A DNA stretch of 64,000 nt from Desulfosporosinus youngiae DSM 17734 (lineage in GTDB: Bacteria; Bacillota; Desulfitobacteriia; Desulfitobacteriales; Desulfitobacteriaceae). Under the pieces are notes generated by a model. That model was not told the DNA's origin. It worked only from the letters and a program-made list of their open reading frames with translations, and made no database searches. The stretch lies in contig NZ_CM001441.1 in NCBI RefSeq assembly GCF_000244895.1, forward strand, positions 3,802,226-3,866,225, in the 5' to 3' direction. The translations under genes were made by a program, and so were the position numbers. Of the stretch, positions 27,406 to 35,001 are shown in pieces (within the stretch, counting starts at the first letter, position 1; each line of letters opens with the position of its first letter).

Positions 27406-27588
27406 TTAAAAATAGTCCTCTGCATAGAGGTTTATAAATCCACAATTCAAACAAACAAACTTTATTATCTTTTGAGTTTGTGAACTAAGAATTGCTTCAC
27501 TATTCTCAATTAAGGTAAATACATCATCTCTTGTTATGATATCCACCTGTTTTATTTGTCCGGAATGACATGCAATGCACTCTTTCAT
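27406..27588 (-). CDS. Small zinc-ribbon protein (YgiT-finger-like)
   Basis: A 60-residue protein with two CxxC pairs, Cys4/Cys7 (CIACHSG) and Cys46/Cys49 (CLNCG). This is the spacing of a zinc ribbon similar to the N-terminal finger of YgiT/MqsA antitoxins, but with no helix-turn-helix domain. A purine-rich AAAGGAGAGAATG stretch before the ATG is a good ribosome site. It lies alone between the CoA-transferase leader and the acyl-CoA dehydrogenase gene, on their strand. Function unknown. Confidence 0.6.
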   Translation of the reverse strand: MKECIACHSGQIKQVDIITRDDVFTLIENSEAILSSQTQKIIKFVCLNCGFINLYAEDYF

Positions 27589-27781
27589 TCATTCTCTCCT
27601 TTCAACTTTAAATCACATTACTCAAAATAGAAAATTAATAAAAGGGCAATCACGATAAAACCGTGGTGTCTTAATACGAAACTATCTCGTTACCATTCCT
27701 GATGGGGCTACCCAGTGCTAAGGTATCATTTCGCCCTCTGCCAAGGACGCAAATCTACTATAACTGGGGATCCAAATTAAA
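27589..27781. other. Intergenic, no gene seen
   Basis: This 190-bp stretch downstream of the acyl-CoA dehydrogenase shows no gene and no clear U-tract terminator. I compared it by eye with c-di-GMP and cobalamin aptamer cores and found no adequate match. Confidence 0.4.
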
Positions 27782-28930
27782 TTATTTAAAAATAGCTCCG
27801 GAAATAATCATTCTCATTATTTCATTTGTTCCTTCATAGATCTGAGTTATCTTAGCATCTCTCATCATTCTTTCAACATGATAATCCTTCATGAAGCCAT
27901 TTCCACCAAGCATCTGAACGCATTCTACAGTTACGTGCATGGCTGCATCTGTACAAGCCATTTTTGCCTTAGCTGCTGAAACTGAATAAGGTCTTCCTGC
28001 TTGTTTATCAAGAACTCCTTTGTACAAAATATACTTAGCTTGTTCAATTTCAAGTTCTAATTCAGCCATTTTAAATGCTAAATACTGATTCTTAAATAAA
28101 GGCTTGCCAAACTGGATTCTATCTTTCATATATTGTTTCGCTATTTCAAATGCTCCTTCTGCAAGGCCAAGTCCTTGTGCCGCGACTCCGAATCTCCCGC
28201 CATCAAGAGTTTTCATTGCTATGCCAAAACCTTTTCCCTCTTGTCCTACTAGGTTTTCAACCGGGACAACACAGTCTTCAAAAAGCAGTTCTGAAACTTG
28301 AGTGGCTCTTATCCCGCATTTGTTTTCAATAGTGCCTATGGAAAATCCGGGAAAACTTTTTTCAATAATAAACGCTGATAATCCTTTGGTTCCTTGACTT
28401 ATATCCGTTGAAGCAAATACTAAGAAGGTCTCAGATAGAGGGCCGTTGGTAATGAAGCATTTGGAACCATTTAATAGATAGTGATCTCCATTTTTCTTAG
28501 CTGTAGTTCTTACACCGGCTGCATCTGAGCCCGCATTTGGCTCAGTTAATCCGAAGGAGCCAAATTTCTTTCCTGAACATAAATCCGGAAGATATTTTTT
28601 CTTTTGTTCCTCTGAAGCGTTTTGATATATTCCACCCATACAGAGGGAGGTACTTACAGAATACGAGATACCAAGGGCACTAAACACTTTGGAAATTTCT
28701 TCTACGGCTAAGATGTAGGATAAATAGTCTCCGTCGGAACCACCATATTCTGATGGGAACGGTAAGCCCAGCAAACCCATCTCACCCATTTTCTTATACT
28801 GTTCTACAGGAAATCTGCTGGTTTCGTCGAGCTCAAGTGCGATAGGTTTAAGTTCCTTTTCTGCAAATAATCTAGTCGTGTTCATAATCATTTCTTGTTC
28901 TTCTGATAAATTAAAAGCATTAACATCCAT
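27782..28930 (-). CDS. Acyl-CoA dehydrogenase (short/medium-chain type)
   Basis: The 382-residue flavoprotein has the full acyl-CoA dehydrogenase fold. FAD/substrate motifs are FGLTEPNAGSDAAG near 127-140 and CFITNG near 158. The C-terminal motif IYEGTNEI carries the probable catalytic base Glu366, as in short-chain and butyryl-CoA dehydrogenases. No ETF genes lie nearby. In this context it may reduce the enoyl-CoA made by the 2-hydroxyacyl-CoA dehydratase (reductive direction) or oxidise an acyl-CoA. Its minus-strand promoter at 29353-29381 contains a MarR-type operator. Confidence 0.9.
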   Translation of the reverse strand: MDVNAFNLSEEQEMIMNTTRLFAEKELKPIALELDETSRFPVEQYKKMGEMGLLGLPFPSEYGGSDGDYLSYILAVEEISKVFSALGISYSVSTSLCMGGIYQNASEEQKKKYLPDLCSGKKFGSFGLTEPNAGSDAAGVRTTAKKNGDHYLLNGSKCFITNGPLSETFLVFASTDISQGTKGLSAFIIEKSFPGFSIGTIENKCGIRATQVSELLFEDCVVPVENLVGQEGKGFGIAMKTLDGGRFGVAAQGLGLAEGAFEIAKQYMKDRIQFGKPLFKNQYLAFKMAELELEIEQAKYILYKGVLDKQAGRPYSVSAAKAKMACTDAAMHVTVECVQMLGGNGFMKDYHVERMMRDAKITQIYEGTNEIMRMIISGAIFK

Positions 28931-29021
28931 TCTAATTTCCTCCTCCTAAATATAAACAGCCTCCCGGCATTCGCCGAGGCAGTCGGGACAAGGGTGGTTT
29001 CCTTGAACCAACTTTATTGCA

Positions 29022-29046
29022 ATCCTCCCACTTTTAGTGGGAGGAT
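29022..29046. repeat. 11-bp perfect hairpin
   Basis: Arms ATCCTCCCACT and AGTGGGAGGAT surround TTT, in the roughly 420-bp leader between the operator-promoter and the acyl-CoA dehydrogenase. Plus strand is followed by ATTTGTTTTG. It may be an attenuator or the end hairpin of a lost insertion sequence. No gene is seen in 28931-29340. Confidence 0.5.
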
Positions 29047-29352
29047 ATTTGTTTTGTAGGGCTAAACCGGAAATTCACCTGGGATAAATAGTTTTCCGGT
29101 GTACCTATAAACGGCTGACAATACTTGGCCTTCTCAAAACATCCTTATAATTGTGTGGCAAGGGAACTAATTCTTATTAAATTTAGGGTGTCGCTTTGAA
29201 ACCTATACTTATTTCTCACGAACGTATCAAGATTCCGTTCTTCGACTGGCTCTGCTTAAATATAGGTTCACTTTCCATAACGCATATTAAAATCCATATC
29301 ACCCTCCTCTGATTTTCAATTCAATGCATATTCAAAAACTTTTGACAATTCA

Positions 29353-29381
29353 ATATTACTTGCTAGCAAGTATTTTGTCAA
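29353..29381 (-). promoter_or_regulatory. Promoter with MarR-type operator in the spacer (acyl-CoA dehydrogenase side)
   Basis: On the minus strand TTGACA (29381-29376), a 17-bp spacer and TAATAT (29358-29353). A 16-bp perfect palindrome TACTTGCTAGCAAGTA (29357-29372) fills the spacer. A near copy with the same geometry precedes the thioesterase gene. Confidence 0.75.
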
Positions 29382-29651
29382 CAAATAAATATGTATAAAT
29401 ATAGTACTTTAGACTCAAAGTTCCTTATGAGGAATTTCAAGTTAAATCAGCCAATTAAGCTACTAAATACACCTATGCACGTCCCTTTTGAGGCATCAAA
29501 CTCCAGCCTTTGGATTCCGAATTATAATGTTGAATTTTTATTAAGAAAATTATGCTTCAGCTCTGACGCTTGCAAACTTCATTGACAAGATTAATAAGTT
29601 TGAAATATAGTGGTCATATAACTATAACTGAAAAATAGAGGTGCAGTAATT

Positions 29652-30056
29652 ATGGAAATGGCTGAATGTATTAATTTCTTACTAACTCAGGCACAACAAA
29701 AAGTTTTTAAATGTTTAAAGTCAGAACTTGAACCGTTTAACGTAACTCCTGTGCAATATGGAGTATTACAATGTCTTTGGGATGAAGGTGGCCAAACCCC
29801 CAAGCAAATTGGGAATGTTTTAGGTTTAGATAGTTCAACTATCACTGGAATCCTTGATAGATTGGAAAACAAAGCATTGATTATCAGGAATAGTTGTATA
29901 GGAGATCGGCGAGCCATCAAAGTCGAATTAACTGAAAAAGGATCTGAATTGCGTGAGCCAATAGGTAAAATTGTTGAAGACGTAAATATAGAAGTATTAA
30001 AACAATTTAGTTCAGAAGAAATAGCTGAATTAAAGAAAATTTTAAAGCGAATTTAA
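29652..30056 (+). CDS. MarR family transcriptional regulator
   Basis: The 134-residue winged-helix MarR protein has a recognition-helix region (TPKQIGNVLGLDSSTITGILDRLE, about 50-73) and wing residues GDRRAIKVELT (about 84-94). It is divergent from the acyl-CoA dehydrogenase gene. Two copies of a TACTTGCTAGCAAGTA-like palindrome inside promoters on either side of the gene make it the likely regulator of both the dehydrogenase and the thioesterase. By analogy with FadR-type and phenylacetyl-CoA-type MarR proteins the ligand may be an acyl-CoA; this is inference. Confidence 0.87.
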   Translation: MEMAECINFLLTQAQQKVFKCLKSELEPFNVTPVQYGVLQCLWDEGGQTPKQIGNVLGLDSSTITGILDRLENKALIIRNSCIGDRRAIKVELTEKGSELREPIGKIVEDVNIEVLKQFSSEEIAELKKILKRI

Positions 30057-30080
30057 ACTAAAAATCTGTCATAAAAGGGA

Positions 30081-30103
30081 AGGCTGAAGAAAGCCTATTT
30101 TTT
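30081..30103 (+). terminator. Terminator after marR
   Basis: A short AGGCT/AGCCT stem is followed by ATTTTTTT, directly behind the marR stop. Confidence 0.55.
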
Positions 30104-30119
30104 TCAACGCATTATCTTG

Positions 30120-30148
30120 TTGACAAACTATTTGTTAGCAAGTATTCT
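30120..30148 (+). promoter_or_regulatory. Thioesterase promoter with MarR-type operator in the spacer
   Basis: TTGACA (30120-30125), a 17-bp spacer and TATTCT (30143-30148). The spacer holds TATTTGTTAGCAAGTA (30129-30144), matching the palindrome at 29357-29372 in 14 of 16 bases and at the same distance from the -35 box. A leader of about 245 nt follows before the thioesterase. Confidence 0.72.
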
Positions 30149-30397
30149 GTAATTAACTTCAACAAGATCAATAATAATAGCACTATATAATAGCAGAGCT
30201 GGACAACAAAAAATCTTCCCAAACCCTAAGGCCCGGGAAGGTTTCATAGTTCCATATAATTCAGGGCGTAAAAATACTGCTCGATAATACTCAAGCCACG
30301 TCACCAATTTATCTGGTGCAACTTCAAAGCATCCCCGGTAATATCTCCAATCAAGAATACTCCGGTATAGTTACTTTAAATTAGGGAGGTATTTCAA

Positions 30398-30832
30398 ATG
30401 AAAAGTACTTTACAATCCGGTTTGTATTATGAGTTTAAGTTTACTGTTCCAGAAAACAAAACTGTTCCTTATCTTTACCCTGAATCGGAAGAATTCCAAG
30501 CAATGCCTAAAGTGTTTGGAACGGGATTTATGGTGGGCTTATTTGAATGGGCATGTATTAAAGCTATCAATCCTCATTTGGATTGGCCTAATGAACAAAC
30601 CGTTGGAACCGATGTTAAATTAAGCCACCTTGCCGCTACACCACCAGGTTTAACTGTTACCGTTAAACTACGGTTAGAAAAGATCGAAGGTAAAAAATTA
30701 TTCTTTCATGTAGAGGCTCATGACGGGATAGACCTAATTTCTGAAGGCACTCATGAGAGATTCGTCATTGATGCGGCTAAGTTTAATGAAAAGGTAAACA
30801 GGAAATCAAAGACTGAAAGCGTGACTGAGTAA
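30398..30832 (+). CDS. FlK-like hotdog-fold acyl-CoA thioesterase
   Basis: The 144-residue hotdog-fold protein resembles fluoroacetyl-CoA thioesterase FlK and its relatives. Putative catalytic residues line up with FlK: Thr42 (FGTGF), Glu50 (LFEWA) and His77 (LSHLA), against Thr42, Glu50 and His76 in FlK. Its size is usual for the family and GGAGG precedes the ATG. Its promoter carries the same operator as the acyl-CoA dehydrogenase promoter. It may release an acid from the enoyl- or acyl-CoA of the neighbouring pathway, or detoxify a dead-end CoA ester. Confidence 0.83.
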   Translation: MKSTLQSGLYYEFKFTVPENKTVPYLYPESEEFQAMPKVFGTGFMVGLFEWACIKAINPHLDWPNEQTVGTDVKLSHLAATPPGLTVTVKLRLEKIEGKKLFFHVEAHDGIDLISEGTHERFVIDAAKFNEKVNRKSKTESVTE

Positions 30833-31260
30833 GAAGCCCCCAAGAACAGTACAGTTAGAACACTTTGCTTAACGTACCGCACCCAGCATTCTGCAAGTGC
30901 TCAGAATGTTCCTATATTCACCTATGCTGACACTGGTTCGGTAATACTTGCGGGATACTCTTCAAGCATTCGTCATATCGACGCTTTGCATGAGCCTTAT
31001 CTTACTTCTCGAATAAGAGTCATTATCCTCTATGCAGGATATGGCCGCTTTTTTAAGAGCTTCACTCACTGTTCTGATAAAAAACCGAAAAATGCGTTCC
31101 TCAAAGCTATTGACACTTAGTCAATGGCTTTCTCTCTGTCTGACTCTTAAAAATCTCTAGAAGCTATACTTCGTCTCCCATGCATGGCTTACGTTTTTAA
31201 ATTAATTCTTTTCCTGTCCATTGGTCAGCCCCTTAATCTGGCTTTTGCACCGCCCATCCA
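30833..31260. other. 430-bp region without a recognised gene, ending in a copied mpg fragment
   Basis: No open frame of note on either strand and no RNA family I can name. Several short inverted repeats (for example CATTCT / AGAATG on the minus strand near 30900) suggest a decayed element or an untranslated RNA. Bases 31216-31248 are identical to 16463-16495 inside the mpg gene. Confidence 0.4.
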
Positions 31261-31267
31261 CTAACAC

Positions 31268-31315
31268 AAAAGCCCCGCTACCTGCCGGCAGAAGCCAGCG
31301 GATAGAGGGGTTTTT
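31268..31315 (-). terminator. Terminator of the HD-GYP gene
   Basis: On the minus strand an extended stem (CCCC ... GGGG enclosing CTATCCGCTGGC paired with GCCGGCAGGTAG, one mismatch) is followed by TTTT, about 40 bp after the stop codon. A T run on the plus side could make it bidirectional. Confidence 0.65.
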
Positions 31316-31356
31316 CAATAGACTCTTAGGGAACTTGCGGCAAGAGAACAATTCAG

Positions 31357-32169
31357 TCAGCATAATTCCAGTATCTTTTCCAGCAAAGCAATTAATTCTT
31401 GGGAATACTTTTCTTCGTCATTTCTTAGCATCTCTATGGCAGTCTCCATTTCTTGCGGTTGCTTATAAGGTCGGCCGGAGGTAATGGCATCAACGGCATC
31501 GGCAATCATTACGATTTTGGCGTTGCGGCAGATTTCATCTCCCTTGAGTCCTTTGGGATATCCACTTCCGTCCAACCGCTCGTGATGCTGCAAAACCATA
31601 TCCGTGCATTCCTTGGGAAGATCAAACGGTTCCAGAGAACACATGCCCAACTCACAATGCTGCCAAATATAGACCTTTTCCACTTTGTTTAGAGGCCCGG
31701 GTTTTTGAATAATGTGTTTTGGGACCAACAGCTTGCCTACATCATGGAGAAGAGCACCCAATCCTATATTCCAAAGTTCTTTATCATTGTATTTTAGCTC
31801 CACGGCCATCATCAACGAAATAATGGCAACATCAATGGAATGTGTATATAACCAATCCACATAATTACTCAAGGCGTTGACGTAGATCCACCAAGGATTT
31901 GTTTTAGACTCAAAGATGATAGTGCTTAATATCTTGTTCGGATATTCCAGACCGCGATTGTTACGGATCTTCTTTCTTCCTCCGAATGCCTGGATAATCG
32001 AAGACGATGTCGTCTTTTGTTTGGCATCGAAGCCGATCAGCCCTTCTGCTTTAAAGCTGCCAAGCTTTAACAGCTTTTTGGCAACTTCACGCGTTATTTT
32101 ATGACCTTTGCTCAGCAGCAATACCCCATTCTTGTCATAGATATCTTCTTTTGATAAAAAGCCAGACAT
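31357..32169 (-). CDS. HD-GYP domain protein (predicted c-di-GMP phosphodiesterase)
   Basis: The 270-residue protein has an N-terminal segment of about 100 residues followed by an HD-GYP domain. The metal-binding HD pair is in LLHDVGKLLVP (near 146), and the GYP region is HHERLDGSGYPKGLKGDEI (near 195-213). Members hydrolyse c-di-GMP to GMP or pGpG. No receiver or membrane segment is present, so the sensor input is unclear. It is monocistronic. The nearby GGDEF fragment at 12.2 kb suggests c-di-GMP signalling exists in this organism. Confidence 0.87.
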   Translation of the reverse strand: MSGFLSKEDIYDKNGVLLLSKGHKITREVAKKLLKLGSFKAEGLIGFDAKQKTTSSSIIQAFGGRKKIRNNRGLEYPNKILSTIIFESKTNPWWIYVNALSNYVDWLYTHSIDVAIISLMMAVELKYNDKELWNIGLGALLHDVGKLLVPKHIIQKPGPLNKVEKVYIWQHCELGMCSLEPFDLPKECTDMVLQHHERLDGSGYPKGLKGDEICRNAKIVMIADAVDAITSGRPYKQPQEMETAIEMLRNDEEKYSQELIALLEKILELC

Positions 32170-32585
32170 TTCATTAACCCCTTTCTATGTTTACTCCCAA
32201 CTTCCAATAGCTTGTTCTCTAAAAAGTCCGATAGATAAACAGTTGGCTCATGCTTCACTGGGATAAAACGTTCCTTTCCTAAAGTGTCAATGAAAACAAA
32301 AAAAGTAAGCAGCATAAAAGCTGCCTACTTTAAGTTTATGGTTTAAGCTACAAGTAGTCCCTTAATTTAAGTTTAATTCCTTAATCCATATCTTTCTCTT
32401 GGCAACCCAACGATCATGGCAATTTCTTGCTTTAGACTTGCGGCTTTGCGTCTCCACCTTTCGATGGATTTGCCTTTATCAATTTGTAAGTTCTTGTACA
32501 TTTCCTATTCAACGGCACATTTAGTCGTCTCTTTTCAACCTTTTAGCCCGGAATTACAGAGAGTCTTTTCCTTAAGTATGGAAAT

Positions 32586-32616
32586 AATACAACATTCTTG
32601 AAATTTTGTTGCATTT
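32586..32616. other. Recombinase-type site, left (inverted)
   Basis: Imperfect arm AATACAAC and arm GTTGCATTT flank a 14-bp core (32594-32607). Its inner 19 bp (32598-32616) are the exact reverse complement of 33400-33418 on the other side of the recombinase gene. This is the layout of a tyrosine-recombinase crossover site. Confidence 0.6.
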
Positions 32617-32753
32617 TAAAAATTAAAAAATCCAATTATACAAAGGGTTTGAGCTAATGAGTTTTAAAATCACCACAATTTTTATATGTATAGTAGCTTA
32701 TCTTTTTGTATAATATAACATGCAAAAGATACATTAGGAGGACAAAGATAATT

Positions 32754-33314
32754 ATGACTGTTGAACCGATTAGAGAAAAAGCCAAGATTAAGCAGCTTTA
32801 TCAATATTTGAATGGAAGCGATCCGAAATATGCCTTGATTTTTAAGTTTGGTATTAATACCGGCTTGAGAATCAGCGATATCATATCTCTTAAGGTGACT
32901 GATATTTTTAACGAAAAGTTGCAATTCAGAGAGTATCTGATTATAAACGAAAAGAAAACAGCCAAAGAAAAGAAGATTAAAATAAATGAAACCTTGCGCA
33001 AATGTCTTCATATTTATGTTAAAACACGGAATCTAGCCTTAGATGACTACCTTTTTCAAAGTCAAAAAGGCGGTTATTTAGGAAGAATCCAGATTTACAG
33101 GGTGCTGAAGGAAGCTGCAACGGTAATGGGTATTGAAAACTTTGGCACTCACAGTTTAAGAAAAACATGGGGTTATTGGACATATAAGATGTCTAAGTAC
33201 AATATAGGGCTTATTATGGACACCTTTAATCACAGCTCAGCCAGTATCACTCTCCGCTATATTGGCATCAATCAAGATCAAAAAGACGAGCTGTATTCTA
33301 TGGTTCAACTATAA
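32754..33314 (+). CDS. Small tyrosine recombinase / integrase
   Basis: The 186-residue recombinase has only the catalytic domain plus a short N-terminal part, as in XerD-like or FimB-type invertases. The catalytic set is visible: Arg39 (TGLRISD), a lysine near 67-73, His133 and Arg136 (HSLRKTW), His160 (FNHSS) and nucleophile Tyr169 (LRYIG). I start it at the ATG at 32754, since AGGAGG is upstream and earlier frame sequence is not conserved-looking. Two inverted recombinase-type sites flank the gene within about 170 bp on each side, and a terminator follows. It lies just left of CRISPR array 2. Confidence 0.85.
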   Translation: MTVEPIREKAKIKQLYQYLNGSDPKYALIFKFGINTGLRISDIISLKVTDIFNEKLQFREYLIINEKKTAKEKKIKINETLRKCLHIYVKTRNLALDDYLFQSQKGGYLGRIQIYRVLKEAATVMGIENFGTHSLRKTWGYWTYKMSKYNIGLIMDTFNHSSASITLRYIGINQDQKDELYSMVQL

Positions 33315-33399
33315 AAATTGTTTTTTCGTGTAGATTTATTAACATAAAACCAATATGTTGACATTTCAGTAATGATAATATAGAATTAGCACTAAACAT

Positions 33400-33431
33400 A
33401 AATGCAACAAAATTTCAAAAACGTTGCATTT
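33400..33431. other. Recombinase-type site, right (inverted)
   Basis: Perfect 9-bp arms AAATGCAAC and GTTGCATTT flank a 14-bp core (33409-33422). It is in opposite orientation to the left site at 32586-32616, so recombination between them would invert about 0.8 kb holding the recombinase gene. Confidence 0.65.
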
Positions 33432-33486
33432 TATGGTTTATTTTACCAAGAAAATTTCTTTTTTTGCTGATTTTTAAGAATTAAGA

Positions 33487-33526
33487 AGCCGCAGAGTACT
33501 TGTTTTAGTGCTTTGCGGCTCTTTTT
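33487..33526 (+). terminator. Terminator after the recombinase gene
   Basis: The stem AGCCGCAGAGTAC / GTGCTTTGCGGCT (13 bp, two mismatches) is followed by CTTTTT. The rest up to 33767 holds no gene. Confidence 0.75.
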
Positions 33527-33767
33527 ATATTTATATGGCTGTGTTTTTATTTTCTAAAAGCAATAAATAAAAGTTTGCATTATTTTAATGATCTCAAAGA
33601 GGAAACTTCTCATCTGAGGCATAATTATGGCTAACCTAAACATCATTTGTACTCATTTTTATTATTTATTAAAGCACGACGTGACATTCTTTCATTAATA
33701 CTCGATCTCATTTTTTCCAATTGAGTCTGCGGGCCGCCGTCTGGTCGACAATGGCTATCGCCTCAAG

Positions 33768-34531
33768 ATTTCAATCCACACTCCCATGTAGGGAGCGACA
33801 TTGTGTAAATGGAAATCAAGTTACTTATCGAGGGTATTTCAATCCACGCTCCCATGTAGGGAGCGACTAAAGGGATTACGAATACGGATTTAAATTTTGA
33901 ATTTCAATCCACGCTCCCATGTAGGGAGCGACCTTATTTTAGGATGAGGATAATTATCGATGTTCATTTCAATCCACGCTCCCATGTAGGGAGCGACGCG
34001 TAGAGTCATCATTGTATTGAGCCTGGATATCCAATTTCAATCCACGCTCCCATGTAGGGAGCGACCTGACAATGCAGGATAAGTAGGAGGTATTTCAAGT
34101 ATTTCAATCCACGCTCCCATGTAGGGAGCGACACAACACCGGGAGCAAAGTCTTCTTGAAGGCAAGCGATTTCAATCCACGCTCCCATGTAGGGAGCGAC
34201 CTGCTGGCCCCTTTGGTGCGGGTCGCTTCGTGCAAATTTCAATCCACGCTCCCATGTAGGGAGCGACAGTGGACTGGATCTCATCGAAAATCAATATTGT
34301 CATTTCAATCCACGCTCCCATGTAGGGAGCGACCCAAACTTTTGTTGATAGCGATATTGGCTATAGATTTCAATCCACGCTCCCATGTAGGGAGCGACAA
34401 AAGGTATCGGTAATACTTCGTTAGTGCGTGATATATTTCAATCCACGCTCCCATGTAGGGAGCGACGATGACGCCAAGCGACTCCCGGAAAATTTGTAAA
34501 TTTCAATCCACGCTCCCATGTAGGGAGCGAC
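33768..34531 (-). CRISPR. Type I-C CRISPR array 2 (12 repeats, 11 spacers)
   Basis: The 32-bp repeats start at 33768, 33836, 33901, 33966, 34034, 34101, 34169, 34236, 34302, 34367, 34435 and 34500. Plus-strand pattern is ATTTCAATCCACGCTCCC then ATGTAGGGAGCGAC; on the transcribed minus strand it forms the usual I-C hairpin and ends GATTGAAAT. Spacers are 33-36 bp. The first repeat (33768, leader-distal) has a CACACT variant, as expected for the old end. The leader is on the right, between the array and cas2 of locus A. Confidence 0.97.
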
Positions 34532-34699
34532 AGCAAAAATCAGGAAAAGCTATCTCCTATAACACAATTTCCGCCCATCTTCTTCCGTATCACACCAAAA
34601 CCGACAGCCCTTCCCGCGCATTTCTATATATTCCAACAAATTTCCTTACATCTCGCGGTGCGAACCTCCCGGGGTTTTTATGTGCACTATAGGTTCGCA
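34532..34699 (-). promoter_or_regulatory. CRISPR leader A
   Basis: The sequence between cas2 and array 2 is nearly identical to leader B at 45756-45923. Reading leftward it starts with a hairpin right at the cas2 stop (GTGCGAACCT at 34658-34667 with AGGTTCGCAC at 34691-34700) and ends at the first repeat with the motif read on plus as AGCAAAAATCAGGAAA. It should hold the array promoter and integration-guiding elements. Confidence 0.8.
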
Positions 34700-34985
34700 C
34701 TAAATAATCAGCGTATCCTCAACATCAAAAGAAGCCTTGGCACCAATGTGCTCAACCTTATTCTTGTAATTATTCCCCAACAAATAAAACCTCAGGCTGT
34801 CCTTCTCCACATCAATGATCTTCTCCAGCTTATGTTGGACCTCACGGAACTTCGCCGCATCCAGTACGCATTCAAAAACCGAATTCTGAACTCTCTGCCC
34901 ATAGTTCACACATTGTTTGGCGACCTGACGCAAGCGCTTTCTCCCCGCTGCCGTTTGCGTATTTACATCATAGGGTAATCAGCAC
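34700..34985 (-). pseudogene. cas2: cas2 (locus A), frameshifted near its start
   Basis: Cas2 is the small structural partner of Cas1 in spacer integration. Compared with the locus-B copy, one extra base (a GGG instead of GG at plus 34973-34975) shifts the frame after about five codons (GTG CTG ATT ACC CTA TGA), so translation from the normal start stops at once. The downstream frame (from Arg19 on) is intact and almost identical to copy B. An internal start at 34933 would make a 77-residue protein lacking the first beta strand with the conserved YDV. Likely non-functional unless the insertion is a sequencing error. Confidence 0.82.
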
Positions 34986-35001
34986 TAAAATTTTATCTCA
35001 C

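Noticed and set aside
27640-27780. Possible c-di-GMP riboswitch (GGACGCAAA-like string)
   Set aside because: The required GGCAAAC and tetraloop-receptor parts are not in the right order or strand, and no fitting downstream gene exists.
32112-32315. 67-codon minus-strand frame upstream of the HD-GYP gene
   Set aside because: Overlaps the HD-GYP start in another frame, without a ribosome site.
34009-34692. Open frames running through the CRISPR arrays (also near 44920-45916 and 55763-56030)
   Set aside because: They only read repeated units such as FNPRSHVGSD or QSTLPCRER translated from the repeats, with no ribosome sites.
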